64,000 nucleotides of DNA from Hydrogenophaga taeniospiralis CCUG 15921 (GCF_001592305.1 NZ_BCWR01000012.1:62001-126000), one strand, 5' to 3'. Positions 28,283-37,775 are shown, counted from the first letter of the stretch. The notes: a model not told the origin generated them from the letters alone. Numbers and translations: made by a program.

Positions 28283-29593
28283 ATGGCGGTGATTGTGTCC
28301 GAAGCCGAACAGGCCCGTTGCGCCGGCAAGGCCGCGCTGGCGCAAGCGCTGGTGCGCGCGCGCGAGCGCACGCTGCGCCTGTTCGCGGCCTACCAGGCCG
28401 CGCTGGGGCCGGCCCTGCGCGTGCCCTGCACGCCCGAGCTGAACCTGCCGCTGTGGGAGCTGGGGCACATCGGCTGGTTTGCCGACTGGTGGATCGCGCG
28501 CAACCCGCAGCGTGGGCTGGGCACGCAGGCCGATCCGCTGGCGCCACGCGCCGCGGCGCGGCAGGCCGCGCGCGGGGTGGACGCGGACGCGCTGTACAAC
28601 TCCAGCACCGTGCCGCACGACCGGCGCTGGCAGTTGGAGCTGCCCGATGCCGAGGCGGTGCGCGCCGACCTGGCCCAGAGCCTGGCCGACACGCTGGCCC
28701 TGCTGGCGCAGGCGCCCGAGGACGACGCCGGCCTGTACTTCTTTCGCCTCGCGCTGTTCCACGAAGACATGCACGCCGAGGCGGCGGTCTACATGGCGCA
28801 GACGCTGGGGTTCGATCCTCTGGACGCCACCGCGCCCCCGACCACCATGGCGAACACCGCCGCGCCGGCCCAGCCACAGACCCTGCGGATCGCCGCCACG
28901 CCCTGGACGCTGGGCCGCAGCGGCCCGGGCTTCGCGTTTGACAACGAACTGGGCGCCCACACCGTGCCGGTGGCGGCTTTCGAGATCGACGCGCGCGCCG
29001 TCAGCTGGGCGCGGTTTCTGCCGTTCGTGGCGGCGGGCGGGTATGCGCAGCGGCGGTATTGGAGCGAGGCGGGCTGGGCCTGGCTGCAGGACCGCGCAGC
29101 GGCGCAGCCTGGCAGCGCTTCGGGCACTGAGCCCTGGCGCCACCCGCGCCATCTGCGCCAGTCAATCCATGGCGGCTGGGAGCGGCAGCGGGGCGGGGCT
29201 TGGCAGGCGCTGGACCTGGCCGCGCCGGCCTGCCACCTCACGGCGTTCGAGGCCCAGGCCTGGTGCGCCTGGGCCGGGCGGCGCCTGCCCAGCGAAGCCG
29301 AATGGGAAGTGGCCGCTAGCCACCCGGACTTGCAGTGGGGCGAGGTGTGGGAATGGACCGCCAGCGCCTTCGCGCCCTTCCCCGGTTTCCAGCCGCACCC
29401 CTACGTGGACTACTCCCGGCCCTGGTTCGACGGCCGCCCGGTACTCAAAGGCGCAAGCCACGCCACCGCCCCGCGCATGCGCCACCCCCAGTACCGCAAC
29501 TTCTTCACGCCCGAGCGCAACGACATCTTGGCCGGGTTTCGCAGCGTGGTCGGTCAGGCCTCTGCCCAGAACACGCTGAACCAGCCGCGCTGA
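28283..29593 (+). CDS. senA: Selenoneine synthase SenA (EgtB-like non-heme iron oxygenase)
   Basis: 436 residues from the ATG at 28283; longer in-frame extensions run antisense through senB and selD and are rejected. The N-terminal DinB-like helical half carries the iron ligands, LGHIGWF and FHEDMHAEA (HxxxHxE). The C-terminal half is a formylglycine-generating-enzyme fold with RRLPSEAEWEVA, GEVWEWTASAF and RNFFTPERNDILAGF. SenA joins hercynine to the selenosugar; a later step releases selenoneine. It differs clearly from the second EgtB-type gene at 30653, as expected for a selenium-specific paralogue. The last 40 nt overlap the convergent egtD. Confidence 0.88.
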   Translation: MAVIVSEAEQARCAGKAALAQALVRARERTLRLFAAYQAALGPALRVPCTPELNLPLWELGHIGWFADWWIARNPQRGLGTQADPLAPRAAARQAARGVDADALYNSSTVPHDRRWQLELPDAEAVRADLAQSLADTLALLAQAPEDDAGLYFFRLALFHEDMHAEAAVYMAQTLGFDPLDATAPPTTMANTAAPAQPQTLRIAATPWTLGRSGPGFAFDNELGAHTVPVAAFEIDARAVSWARFLPFVAAGGYAQRRYWSEAGWAWLQDRAAAQPGSASGTEPWRHPRHLRQSIHGGWERQRGGAWQALDLAAPACHLTAFEAQAWCAWAGRRLPSEAEWEVAASHPDLQWGEVWEWTASAFAPFPGFQPHPYVDYSRPWFDGRPVLKGASHATAPRMRHPQYRNFFTPERNDILAGFRSVVGQASAQNTLNQPR

Positions 29594-30555
29594 TCGCTCC
29601 AGTGGCGCACGGCGCCGAAACCCGCTTCGCCCAGCAGGGCCTCGAAATCGGCGGGTTCCCATTTGTAGGAGTTTTCGGTGTGCAGGCGCTCGCCGGCCGA
29701 GAAGTGACGTTCACCGCCGGGCCAGCGCACCGTCTGCGCGCGGGTGGGCTCCAGGTGCATCTCGATGCGCGAGGCCTCGGCGTTGAAGAACGCCACGTGT
29801 TGCCAGGCCTGGGGGGCGAAGTCGGCGCCCAGCAGGCGGTTCACGTTGAGCAGCAGGTTGCGGTTGAACGCGGCGGTCACACCCAGGGCGTCGTCGTAGG
29901 CGGGTTCGAGCACGGCGCGCGGTTTCACGCGGTCCACGCCGATGAGCAGGCCCCCGCCCGCGCCACCCTCGGCGCACACCACGTGGGCCTGTCGCAGCAG
30001 GGCCAGGGCCTCGGTGGACGAGAAGTTGCCGATGCTGGAGCCGGGGTAGAACACGGCGCGCGGCAGCCGCGCGGCGCCGCTGGTGGCCAGCCAGTCCGCC
30101 GCCTGCGGGCCGAGCGCGAGCCGGGCCGAGAAGTCCATGCCCAGCCCCAGCATGGGCAGCGCCGGGTGGCGCTGCTGCAGGGCGTCGAGCGCGGCGCGCA
30201 GGTAGTCCACCGAAATGTCCACGGCCACGTAGGCGGCTGGCCGCAGCGCGGGAAACAGGCGCGCGGCCTTGGCGCAGCTGCCCGCGCCCAGGTCGATCAG
30301 CACCGCGCCGGCGGGCACGGCCAGGGCCATGTCGGGCGCGTGCTGCGCGAAGATGGCGGCTTCGGTGCGCGTGGGGTAGTACTCGGCCAGCTCGGTGATG
30401 GCGTCGAACAGGCGCGAGCCCAGCGCGTCGTAGAGGAACTTGGGCGCGATGCGCGGCGGGCTGAGCGCCAGCCCGGCCACCAGTTCGGCGCGCACGGCGG
30501 TGTCGTCGGGGCGGTGCAGCTGGACAAAGCTGGGCAGACAGGGTGTGGACGGCAT
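29554..30555 (-). CDS. egtD: L-histidine N-alpha-methyltransferase EgtD
   Basis: 333 residues from the ATG at 30555. EgtD trimethylates histidine with SAM to hercynine, the common precursor of ergothioneine and selenoneine. Visible: PPRIAPKFLYDALGSRLFD, ITELAEYYPTRTE, the SAM loop LIDLGAGSCAKA near residue 86, FYPGSSIGNF, and the C-terminal TENSYKW with a final GWFSVFWAEA. All are typical of the family and length is normal (about 320). It follows egtB by 97 nt on the same strand and its 3' end overlaps senA by 40 nt on the opposite strand. Confidence 0.95.
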   Translation of the reverse strand: MPSTPCLPSFVQLHRPDDTAVRAELVAGLALSPPRIAPKFLYDALGSRLFDAITELAEYYPTRTEAAIFAQHAPDMALAVPAGAVLIDLGAGSCAKAARLFPALRPAAYVAVDISVDYLRAALDALQQRHPALPMLGLGMDFSARLALGPQAADWLATSGAARLPRAVFYPGSSIGNFSSTEALALLRQAHVVCAEGGAGGGLLIGVDRVKPRAVLEPAYDDALGVTAAFNRNLLLNVNRLLGADFAPQAWQHVAFFNAEASRIEMHLEPTRAQTVRWPGGERHFSAGERLHTENSYKWEPADFEALLGEAGFGAVRHWSDQRGWFSVFWAEA

Positions 30556-30634
30556 GGCTGGCAGTGGCTGTGGCAGGCCCTTGGGCCTGGTGTGGAACAC
30601 ATCCCGGGCCGCGCTCGCGCAGGCCGGGGCGAGG

Positions 30635-30655
30635 TGAAAGGCTGAGCGCCTTTCA
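30635..30655 (-). terminator. Hairpin at the egtB 3' end, before egtD
   Basis: TGAAAGGC and GCCTTTCA form an 8-bp stem with a 5-nt loop spanning the egtB stop codon. No T run follows on the minus strand, so full termination is doubtful; it may protect or attenuate the egtB-egtD message. Confidence 0.35.
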
Positions 30656-32002
30656 GAGGCTGCGCGCCAGGCGCAGGCCGCTGAACTGCCAGCGCGCGCT
30701 GGCGGGGAAGAAGTTGCGGTAACTCGCACGCAGGTGCGAGGCGGGGGTGGCGCAGGAGCCGCCACGCAGCACCAGCTGGTTCACCATGAATTTACCGTTG
30801 TACTCGCCCACCGCGCCTTCGGCCGGCTGGTAGCCGGGGTAGGCGCTGTAGCTGCTGGTGGTCCATTCCCACACGTCGCCGAACATCTGCAGCAGCGCGC
30901 CGGGCGCGGCGGGCGCGCGCGCGGGCATGGGGTGCAGGGCGCCGCTGTCCTGGCAGTTGCCCTGCACCGGCAGGGCCGCGGCGCTGGCTTCCCACTCGGC
31001 CTCGCTGGGCAGGCGCGCGCCGGCCCATTCGGCGCGGCTGGCCGAGGCCCAGCGCGCGAAGGCGTCGGCCTCGTAGTAGCTGATGTGGGTCACCGGTGTG
31101 TGCGGGTCCAGCGGCATGTCGCCGTGCAGGGTGAACACCGTGGGCAGCGCGGCGCCGTCGGCCGGCAGCGTCCAGTAGAGCGGCGCGCCCAGGCCTTCGG
31201 CGCGCAGCCAGTCCCAGCCGGCGGCGAGCCACCACTGCGGGTCGGTGTAGCCGCCGTCCTGCACGAAGGCCAGCCACTCGCCGTGGGTCACCGGCCGGTT
31301 CATCAGCGCATGGGGTTGCAGCCACTGGGGGTGGCGCGGGCTCTCGTTGTCGAACGCAAAGCCCGCCCCGGCGTGGCCGATCTCGACCAGGCCACCGGGG
31401 CGCTCCACCCATTGCGCCGGCACGTTGGCCACGCTGGTGAGCGGCCAGGCGCTCTGGTACACCGGGTGCAGCGGGTTGATGGAGAGCAGGTGCTTGATGT
31501 CGGTGAGCAGCAGTTCCTGGTGCTGCTGCTCGTGCTGCACGCCCAGCTCGATCAGCGCCAGCGCCTCGGGGCGGGTGGTGTGGCGCAGCAGCCGGGCCAC
31601 CCGCTGGTCCACCTCGGCGCGCCAGCGCAGCACCTCGGCCAGATCGGGGCGGGTCAGCAGGCCGCGCTGGGGCCGCGAAAACGGCTCGCCCACGCCGTTG
31701 TAGTAGCTGTTGAAGAGCGCGCGAAAGGCCGGGTGAAAGGGCTGGAAGCCGGGCTCGAAACGCTCGAGCACGAAGGTTTCGAAAAACCAGGTGACGTGGG
31801 CCAGATGCCATTTGGCGGGGCTGGCGTCAGGCATGGACTGGGCCTGGCAGTCTTCGGGCGACAGCGGCGCCACCAGCGCCAGGCTGCGCGCGCGCACCGC
31901 GTGGTAGCGCCGGGCCAGGGCGGCGCGCTCCAGGTCGAGGCCGGGCGCGGTGCGCGCTGCGCGTGGGGTGGGGGCGTTGGCAGCGGTCGGCGGGGTGGAC
32001 AT
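30653..32002 (-). CDS. egtB: Ergothioneine synthase EgtB (hercynine oxygenase)
   Basis: 449 residues. The DinB-like half has WHLAHVTWFFETFVL and the iron motif VQHEQQHQELLL (HxxxHxE). The FGE-sulfatase half has FAFDNESPRHPQWL, GARLPSEAEWEASA, FGDVWEWTTSSYSAYPG, and the end RNFFPASARWQFSGLRLAR. EgtB joins hercynine to cysteine or gamma-glutamylcysteine with O2, giving the sulfoxide precursor of ergothioneine. Together with egtD this gives the sulfur route, next to the senA selenium route. It is 10 nt from the end of the sugar dehydrogenase gene upstream, so a longer transcript is possible. Confidence 0.94.
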   Translation of the reverse strand: MSTPPTAANAPTPRAARTAPGLDLERAALARRYHAVRARSLALVAPLSPEDCQAQSMPDASPAKWHLAHVTWFFETFVLERFEPGFQPFHPAFRALFNSYYNGVGEPFSRPQRGLLTRPDLAEVLRWRAEVDQRVARLLRHTTRPEALALIELGVQHEQQHQELLLTDIKHLLSINPLHPVYQSAWPLTSVANVPAQWVERPGGLVEIGHAGAGFAFDNESPRHPQWLQPHALMNRPVTHGEWLAFVQDGGYTDPQWWLAAGWDWLRAEGLGAPLYWTLPADGAALPTVFTLHGDMPLDPHTPVTHISYYEADAFARWASASRAEWAGARLPSEAEWEASAAALPVQGNCQDSGALHPMPARAPAAPGALLQMFGDVWEWTTSSYSAYPGYQPAEGAVGEYNGKFMVNQLVLRGGSCATPASHLRASYRNFFPASARWQFSGLRLARSL

Positions 32003-32012
32003 GGCAGGCCTT

Positions 32013-33152
32013 TCAGCGCCCGGGCAGCAGGCGCAACAGCTGACCGTTGCGTTCGTCGGTCAGCAGGTAGATGAAACCGTCGGGGCCCTGGCGCACGTCG
32101 CGCACGCGCTGGCCCAGCGTGGGCAGCAGTTTTTCCTCGTGGCGCACGCGGGCGCCGTCGAGCTCCAGCCGCGCCAGGTAACGGAACTTGAGCGAGCCCA
32201 CCAGCAGGTTGCCGCGCCAGGCCTTGCCGTAACGATCGCTGTGCACGAAGGCCATGCCGGCGGGGGCGATGGACGGCACCCAGTAGTGCAGCGGCTGCTC
32301 CAGCCCGGGTTTGGCGGTGAGGCCTTCCCCGATGGGGCCGCCGCCGTAGTTTTCACCGTAGGTGATGACGGGCCAGCCGTAGTTCTTGCCGGCCTCGGGG
32401 CGGTTGATCTCGTCGCCGCCCTGCGGGCCGTGTTCACCGGTCCACAGGCGCCCGTCGGCGGCGAGCGCGGCGCCCTGCAGGTTGCGGTGGCCCAGGCTCC
32501 ATATCTCGGGCAGCGCGCCCGCGCGGCCCACGAAGGGGTTGTCGGGCGGCACGCTGCCGTCGGGCTTGATGCGCACCACCTTGCCGAGGTGGTTGTCCAG
32601 GGTCTGCGCGTCGGCCATGCGGCTGAAGCGGTCGCCCAGGGTGAGGAACAGGTTGCCGTCGCGGGCCTGCACGATGCGGCAGCCGAAATGGGCGCGGCTG
32701 CTGACCTTGGGGCGCTGGCTGAAGATCACCTTCACGCTCTCCAGCCGCGTGGCGTCGTCCGACAGGCGGGCCGAGGCCAGCGCGGTGGAGTTGCCGCCCC
32801 CGCTGGCGGCGGGCTCGGCGTAGCAGAAGTACAGGGTGCGGTTGCGTGCGAAGTCGCGGTCGGTGGTCACGTCGAGCAGACCACCCTGCCCCACCACGTC
32901 CACCTGGGGCACGCCGGCCAGGGGCTCACCGAGCGAGCCGTCGGGCGCCACCACGCGCATGCGCCCGGGCCGCTCGGTCACCAGCATGCGGCCATTGCCG
33001 ATGAAGGCCAGACCCCAGGGGTTTTGCAGACCCCGCGCCACCACCTCGGTGGTCACGGCGCCCGCCTGGGCCAGAGCGGCCTGGGCGCTCAGCCCGGCGA
33101 TGGCGGCGAGCGCGGTGGTGAGCGAAAGGCTGAACAGACGGAGGTTTTTCAT
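32013..33152 (-). CDS. PQQ-dependent soluble aldose dehydrogenase (YliI/Gdh-B type)
   Basis: 379 residues from the ATG at 33152. A signal peptide (to AALAQAG) directs it to the periplasm. The six-bladed GDH-B fold is seen in LQNPWGLAFIGNGRMLVTERPG, DVVGQGGLLDV, LTLGDRFSR, DNHLGKVVRI, LGHRNLQGAA, EHGPQGGDEINRPEAG and YWVPSIAPAGM. Blade order and length match E. coli YliI, an aldose sugar dehydrogenase that uses PQQ and calcium. No PQQ synthesis genes are in the window. Confidence 0.92.
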   Translation of the reverse strand: MKNLRLFSLSLTTALAAIAGLSAQAALAQAGAVTTEVVARGLQNPWGLAFIGNGRMLVTERPGRMRVVAPDGSLGEPLAGVPQVDVVGQGGLLDVTTDRDFARNRTLYFCYAEPAASGGGNSTALASARLSDDATRLESVKVIFSQRPKVSSRAHFGCRIVQARDGNLFLTLGDRFSRMADAQTLDNHLGKVVRIKPDGSVPPDNPFVGRAGALPEIWSLGHRNLQGAALAADGRLWTGEHGPQGGDEINRPEAGKNYGWPVITYGENYGGGPIGEGLTAKPGLEQPLHYWVPSIAPAGMAFVHSDRYGKAWRGNLLVGSLKFRYLARLELDGARVRHEEKLLPTLGQRVRDVRQGPDGFIYLLTDERNGQLLRLLPGR

Positions 33153-33168
33153 GGTCCGCTCCCCGCGC

Positions 33169-33765
33169 TCAGCCGAACGGCCGCACACCAAACAGCCAGG
33201 CATGCAGCCAGAGCACGAACACCACGTAGACCACGAGCCCGCCCACCAGCGCGATTCCGTCGTTGCGCGCACGCGCCGGCCCCAGGGGCAGGCTGCGCAG
33301 CAGCCCGGCGGCGGCGCGGCGTTTGAGCGAGACGCGGTCGGCCGCGGCCCAGATCAGAAAACTGCCGAACAGCAGCACGTCGGCCAGCGTGCCACCGGTG
33401 ACCGACTGCGCCAGCAGGTGGGCCAGGGCCCATAGCTTCACCGCCAACAGCATGGGGTGTTTCGTCGCGGTCCTGATGCGCCCGGGCAGGTAGGCCGCGA
33501 ACAGCAGCACGAACACCGGCAGCATCAGCAGCGCGGCCAGGTGCCGAAAGCCGGTGGGCAGGGCGTAGAGCAGCACCGGCGCCTCGCGCGCCAGCCCGTA
33601 GCCCCAGACGATGAGCCCCAGCCCGACAAACGAGACCAGCGCGTACAGGCCCTTGAAGGTGCTCTCGCCCATGCGCTGCACGAGCTGGTTGCGCCCGGTG
33701 GGCGAGACGATGGACACGGTGTGCACACCCAGAAACAGAACCAGCCCCAGAACCAGCCACGTCAT
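33169..33765 (-). CDS. NnrU family integral membrane protein
   Basis: 198 residues with about five membrane helices and the NnrU pattern: LGVHTVSIVSPTGRNQLVQRMGE, FKGLYALVSFVGLGLIVWGY, HLAALLMLPVFVLLFAAY and TKHPMLLAVKLWALAHLL. NnrU was named from denitrification gene clusters and resembles small heme-related or isoprenylcysteine methyltransferase-like membrane proteins; the activity is not established. It precedes the sugar dehydrogenase by 16 nt on the same strand. Confidence 0.9.
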   Translation of the reverse strand: MTWLVLGLVLFLGVHTVSIVSPTGRNQLVQRMGESTFKGLYALVSFVGLGLIVWGYGLAREAPVLLYALPTGFRHLAALLMLPVFVLLFAAYLPGRIRTATKHPMLLAVKLWALAHLLAQSVTGGTLADVLLFGSFLIWAAADRVSLKRRAAAGLLRSLPLGPARARNDGIALVGGLVVYVVFVLWLHAWLFGVRPFG

Positions 33766-33779
33766 GCGGAACCCCTCCT

Positions 33780-33803
33780 GTGCCCCATGGGGCTACGGGG
33801 CAC
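33780..33803. terminator. Hairpin between ferritin-like and NnrU genes
   Basis: GTGCCCC and GGGGCAC pair across a 10-nt loop in the 101-nt gap downstream of the ferritin-like gene and just ahead of the NnrU start. No T run is present. It could end the ferritin-like transcript or fold in the 5' leader of NnrU. Confidence 0.35.
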
Positions 33804-33866
33804 CATGCCCCGCTTTGAGCGAACTGTAGCGGCTTGGGCTCAAGTCCGCAGCCATACGGCGCGGGG

Positions 33867-34406
33867 TCAGCTGTTCATGCCTTCGAGCAGGTCGGCCAGC
33901 TCGTCGGCGTGTTCCTCTTCCACCGCCAGGATCTGCTTGAGCAGCACGCTGGTGGTGGGATCCTGGTCACCCAGGTACTGGATCATGTCGCGGTAGCTGT
34001 CGATGGCGATGCGCTCGGCCACCAGGTTCTCGCGGATCATCTCCGTCAGGGTATCGCCGGCCACGTATTCGGCGTGGCTGCGCTCGCTCAGGCTGTCGGG
34101 CGAAAAATCGGGCTCACCACCGAGCTGCACGATGCGCGCGGCCAGCAGGTCGGCATGGCCCTGTTCTTCCACGGAATGCGCGAGGAACTCGGCCCCCACG
34201 CTCTGGCCGTGGATGCCCCGCGCCATGAAGTGGTGGCGCCGGTAGCGCAACACGCACACGATCTCGGTGGCCAGCGCCTCGTTGAGCAACCTCAGCACCT
34301 GGCTGCGGTCGGCGCTGTAGCCGGCGGTCACGGCGCCGTGCTCCAGGTGTTTGCGCGCCTGGCTGCGCAGGGTGGCGACGGGGGTGAGCGGGTGTGATGG
34401 GGTCAT
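33867..34406 (-). CDS. Ferritin-like (bacterioferritin-type) diiron protein
   Basis: 179 residues. Four-helix bundle with ferritin ligands: E in LNEALATEIVCVLRYRRH, ExxH in SVEEQGHADLL, E in RENLVAERIAIDSYRDM and ExxH in VEEEHADELADLL. There is no heme-binding Met at the usual bacterioferritin spot that I can identify. Such proteins store iron or protect against peroxide, like Dps. The short unstructured head (first ~15 residues) is Thr/Pro-rich. It is upstream of NnrU and downstream of the BON lipoprotein gene on the same strand. Confidence 0.88.
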   Translation of the reverse strand: MTPSHPLTPVATLRSQARKHLEHGAVTAGYSADRSQVLRLLNEALATEIVCVLRYRRHHFMARGIHGQSVGAEFLAHSVEEQGHADLLAARIVQLGGEPDFSPDSLSERSHAEYVAGDTLTEMIRENLVAERIAIDSYRDMIQYLGDQDPTTSVLLKQILAVEEEHADELADLLEGMNS

Positions 34407-34451
34407 GGGGTGTTCCTCTTGGCTGGTGGGTGGGGGGCTGGGTTCACGGAC

Positions 34452-35021
34452 TCACTGCTTGATCAGCAGTTCGTTCTTCACGCTGCGGGCACCTTCGGCG
34501 GCTGCGGCGATCCGGGTGGCCTGGTCGATCTGGGCCTGGCTGTTGACGAAGCCGGTGAGCTGCACCTCGCCCTTGAAGGTGAGCACGCTGATGTCGAAGC
34601 TCTTGATGTCGGGGTCGGCGAGCAAGGCTGCCTTGACGCGGCCGGTCACGGCGGTGTCGTCGAGCATGGTGCCGGCGGTGCTGGGCGCGCCCTTGAGGCT
34701 TACGCTGTTCTCGACCGCGCTCACGCCGGTGACGCCGCGTGCCACGGCCATCGCTCGGTCGATCTGGGCCTGGCTGTCCACGAAGCCGCTGAGCTGCACC
34801 ACACCCTTGCGGGTTTCGACCTGCAGGTCGAAACCCTTGACCACCGGATCGGCCACCAGCGCCGACTTGATGCCCGAGGTGACGACGGCGTCGTCCACCT
34901 GCGTGCCCATCGTGATCCCCGGGGCCGCTGGCGCTGGCGCCTCGGGCGGCCTGTCACAGCCCGCCAGGGTCAGAGCAGCCAGGGCGATGCCGAACAGGAA
35001 GGCGGGGGAGCGGAGGGTCAT
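34452..35021 (-). CDS. Lipoprotein with two BON domains
   Basis: 189 residues from the ATG at 35021; a far longer frame is antisense overlap with the SDR gene. Lipoprotein signal ends with LTLAGC (Cys near 22). Two BON domains follow, near 40-110 and 120-189, each with the pattern VxGxVxSxAQID and a beta-rich body (VVQLSGFVDSQAQID; EVQLTGFVNSQAQID). BON proteins (OsmY, YraP) bind membranes and protect the envelope during osmotic or other stress. It lies next to ferritin-like and SDR genes, a usual stress-gene set. Confidence 0.93.
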   Translation of the reverse strand: MTLRSPAFLFGIALAALTLAGCDRPPEAPAPAAPGITMGTQVDDAVVTSGIKSALVADPVVKGFDLQVETRKGVVQLSGFVDSQAQIDRAMAVARGVTGVSAVENSVSLKGAPSTAGTMLDDTAVTGRVKAALLADPDIKSFDISVLTFKGEVQLTGFVNSQAQIDQATRIAAAAEGARSVKNELLIKQ

Positions 35022-35068
35022 GGTGCGGGGAAGGCCGGACAAGTCAAAGGACGCAAGGGGGTGGGTGT

Positions 35069-35818
<750 letters not shown>

Positions 35819-36170
35819 GGGTTCACTCCAGTTCGTGCAGCACCGTGCCGCCGCCCGGATGACACAGGCCACCGCAGGAAAACCCCGGCCGCTTCTGGCC
35901 CTGGGATAGGAATGAAGTTAACGGCCCGGCCGACCCGTGTCTGTGCGCTGACAAACAAACGCGGACCAGGCGGTGAACCGCCCGTCGCGTGGGCTGCGCG
36001 AGAACGCCAGAAAAGCCGGAATTCGGCGGCGCTTTCTGCGGTTTGGCGGCGCGCGAGGATGCCGAAAATTCAGTTGTGCCTTGACCGAGCGACTGAAGGC
36101 AAACGAGGCCCGTGGCAATGGGTACGGACCCCGGTGAATCAAGGGTAGCCGCTCAGTACAGGAGACCGAT
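35819..36170. other. Intergenic region between the SDR gene and a small ORF
   Basis: 352 nt with no gene I can support. It must hold the SDR promoter (leftward) and a promoter for the 70-residue ORF (rightward). GC content falls toward the right. Frames crossing it are extensions of the SDR antisense. No repeats or clear promoter boxes stand out. Confidence 0.45.
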
Positions 36171-36383
36171 ATGACCGCCCCATCGAGCTCATGCGAACAC
36201 CACTTGCTCTTCGCATCCTTGTTCCATCCTGGCCGCGGCGTTTCCGTGCCGTGCGACGCCCACGGCGAAGTGCACCTGGACGACCTTTCCGAACGCTTGA
36301 AGAACGCCTACCTGGGCGCCCGCGCCCTCATCGGGAGGGAGTACGCGCTACCGGTCGTGGAGCCGATGCATTCGCTGTATTGA
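36171..36383 (+). CDS. Small hypothetical protein
   Basis: 70 residues. The start has a good AGGAGA 6 nt before the ATG, and the composition is unlike a random GC-rich frame: Cys and His near the N-terminus (SSSCEHHLLFASLFHPGRG), then VPCDAHGEVHLDDLSERLKNAYLGARALIG and a C-terminal VVEPMHSLY. The pattern suggests a compact alpha/beta protein; two Cys and several His could bind metal. I do not know the family. It stands alone before the AT-rich island. Confidence 0.6.
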   Translation: MTAPSSSCEHHLLFASLFHPGRGVSVPCDAHGEVHLDDLSERLKNAYLGARALIGREYALPVVEPMHSLY

Positions 36384-36632
36384 ACCGGGCTGGCGCGCAC
36401 GGACCTGGCTCCTGCGCTGCCTGAGCGGCCATCCTTTGGACCACTCGCCACCGAGCATGAAAGCCCAGGCCAAGTGCAACATGTGAGGTGGTACTGGACC
36501 GACCACAGGCGACGCTCCTGCGTGCTGGCGGCGGTTTCGGTGCGAATGGCGGAGAGTGTGGTACACGCGACAGCGCGCAGCCAGTCTTGCTTCTTTTTGC
36601 ATGAAAAGTACGACCTCTACTCTGCAAAAAAA

Positions 36633-37775
36633 TCACCGCGCACCAATACCATCCAGAACATTCCCAACCTCAAATATCACTTCGTTAAAGTGCTCTTCCA
36701 GCCCCATCCAAAGCGGTAAACGCACAAGTCTGTCAGACAGCGAATCAGTGTGGTGCATATTGCCATGAGCCCTTCCATACGCCGTACATGCCGGCGCGGA
36801 GTGGAGGGGAACATAGTGAAACACCGTCCCTATACCTTTTGCCTTGAGTTTCTCGATAAAACGGGTACGTGCAGCCAAATCAGGCAACAACAAGTAGTAC
36901 ATGTGGGCATTGTGCTGGCAATGGGTCGGCACGACGGGACGCCTGGCCAGGCCGGCTCGTTCAAATGGCGCAAGGGCATCGTGATACCGCTGCCACAATG
37001 CCAAGCGCCTCTGGTTGATGTCGTCAGCCGCCTCCATCTGTGCCCACAGAAACGCGGTGATCAACTCACCGGGTAAAAAGCTCGATCCAATGTCGCACCA
37101 TGTGTACTTGTCCACCTGCCCGCGGAAAAACTGGCTGCGGTTCGTGCCCTTCTCGCGGATGATTTCGGCCCTCTCCACAAATTCGATATCGTTGATCAGC
37201 AAAGCGCCGCCTTCTCCCGAAATGATGTTCTTGGTCTCGTGAAAGCTCAGGCAACCAAGATGCCCGATCGACCCAAGCGGCTGCCCTTTGTAAAATGACA
37301 TGATCCCCTGCGCTGCGTCCTCAATCACGAGGAGCTCATGACGCCGCGCGATATCCATGATTGTGTCCATCTCGCACGCCACACCCGCGTAGTGCACCGG
37401 CACAATGGCCTTGGTGCGAGGTGTGATGGCTGCCTCGATCAACGTCTCGTCAATATTCAAAGTATCTGAACGAATATCGACAAACACAGGTGTTGCACCC
37501 CGTAAAACAAAGGCGTTTGCAGTGGAAACAAACGTGTAGGAAGGCATGATTACCTCATCCCCCGGCCCAAGATTCGCGAGCATCGCCGCCATTTCAAGAG
37601 CCGCTGTACAGGAATGGGTGAGCAAAGCCTTTTCACTCCCCATTCGTTGCTCCAACCATTGAGAGCAGCGCTTGGTAAACTGGCCATCACCGGAAAGATG
37701 GCCTGCGGCATGAGCTTGGGCAATGTACCAAAGCTCCTTGCCTGTCATGTACGGCCTGTTGAAAGGAGCAATCAC
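36633..37775 (-). CDS. rffA: dTDP-4-dehydro-6-deoxy-glucose transaminase (WecE/RffA, DegT family)
   Basis: 380 residues. PLP-dependent sugar aminotransferase: IAPFNRPYMTGKEL at the start, EVIMPSYTFVSTANAF, VHYAGVACEMD, IEDAAQG, and the PLP lysine in SFHETKNIISGEGGAL (near 183). WecE converts dTDP-4-keto-6-deoxyglucose to dTDP-4-amino-4,6-dideoxygalactose (Fuc4N). The match is close, with RSQFFRGQVDKYTW as in E. coli WecE. dTDP-sugar synthesis genes (rmlA, rmlB) are not in the window and would have to be elsewhere. It is the last gene of the glycan operon and overlaps the methyltransferase by 4 nt. Confidence 0.88.
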   Translation of the reverse strand: MIAPFNRPYMTGKELWYIAQAHAAGHLSGDGQFTKRCSQWLEQRMGSEKALLTHSCTAALEMAAMLANLGPGDEVIMPSYTFVSTANAFVLRGATPVFVDIRSDTLNIDETLIEAAITPRTKAIVPVHYAGVACEMDTIMDIARRHELLVIEDAAQGIMSFYKGQPLGSIGHLGCLSFHETKNIISGEGGALLINDIEFVERAEIIREKGTNRSQFFRGQVDKYTWCDIGSSFLPGELITAFLWAQMEAADDINQRRLALWQRYHDALAPFERAGLARRPVVPTHCQHNAHMYYLLLPDLAARTRFIEKLKAKGIGTVFHYVPLHSAPACTAYGRAHGNMHHTDSLSDRLVRLPLWMGLEEHFNEVIFEVGNVLDGIGAR

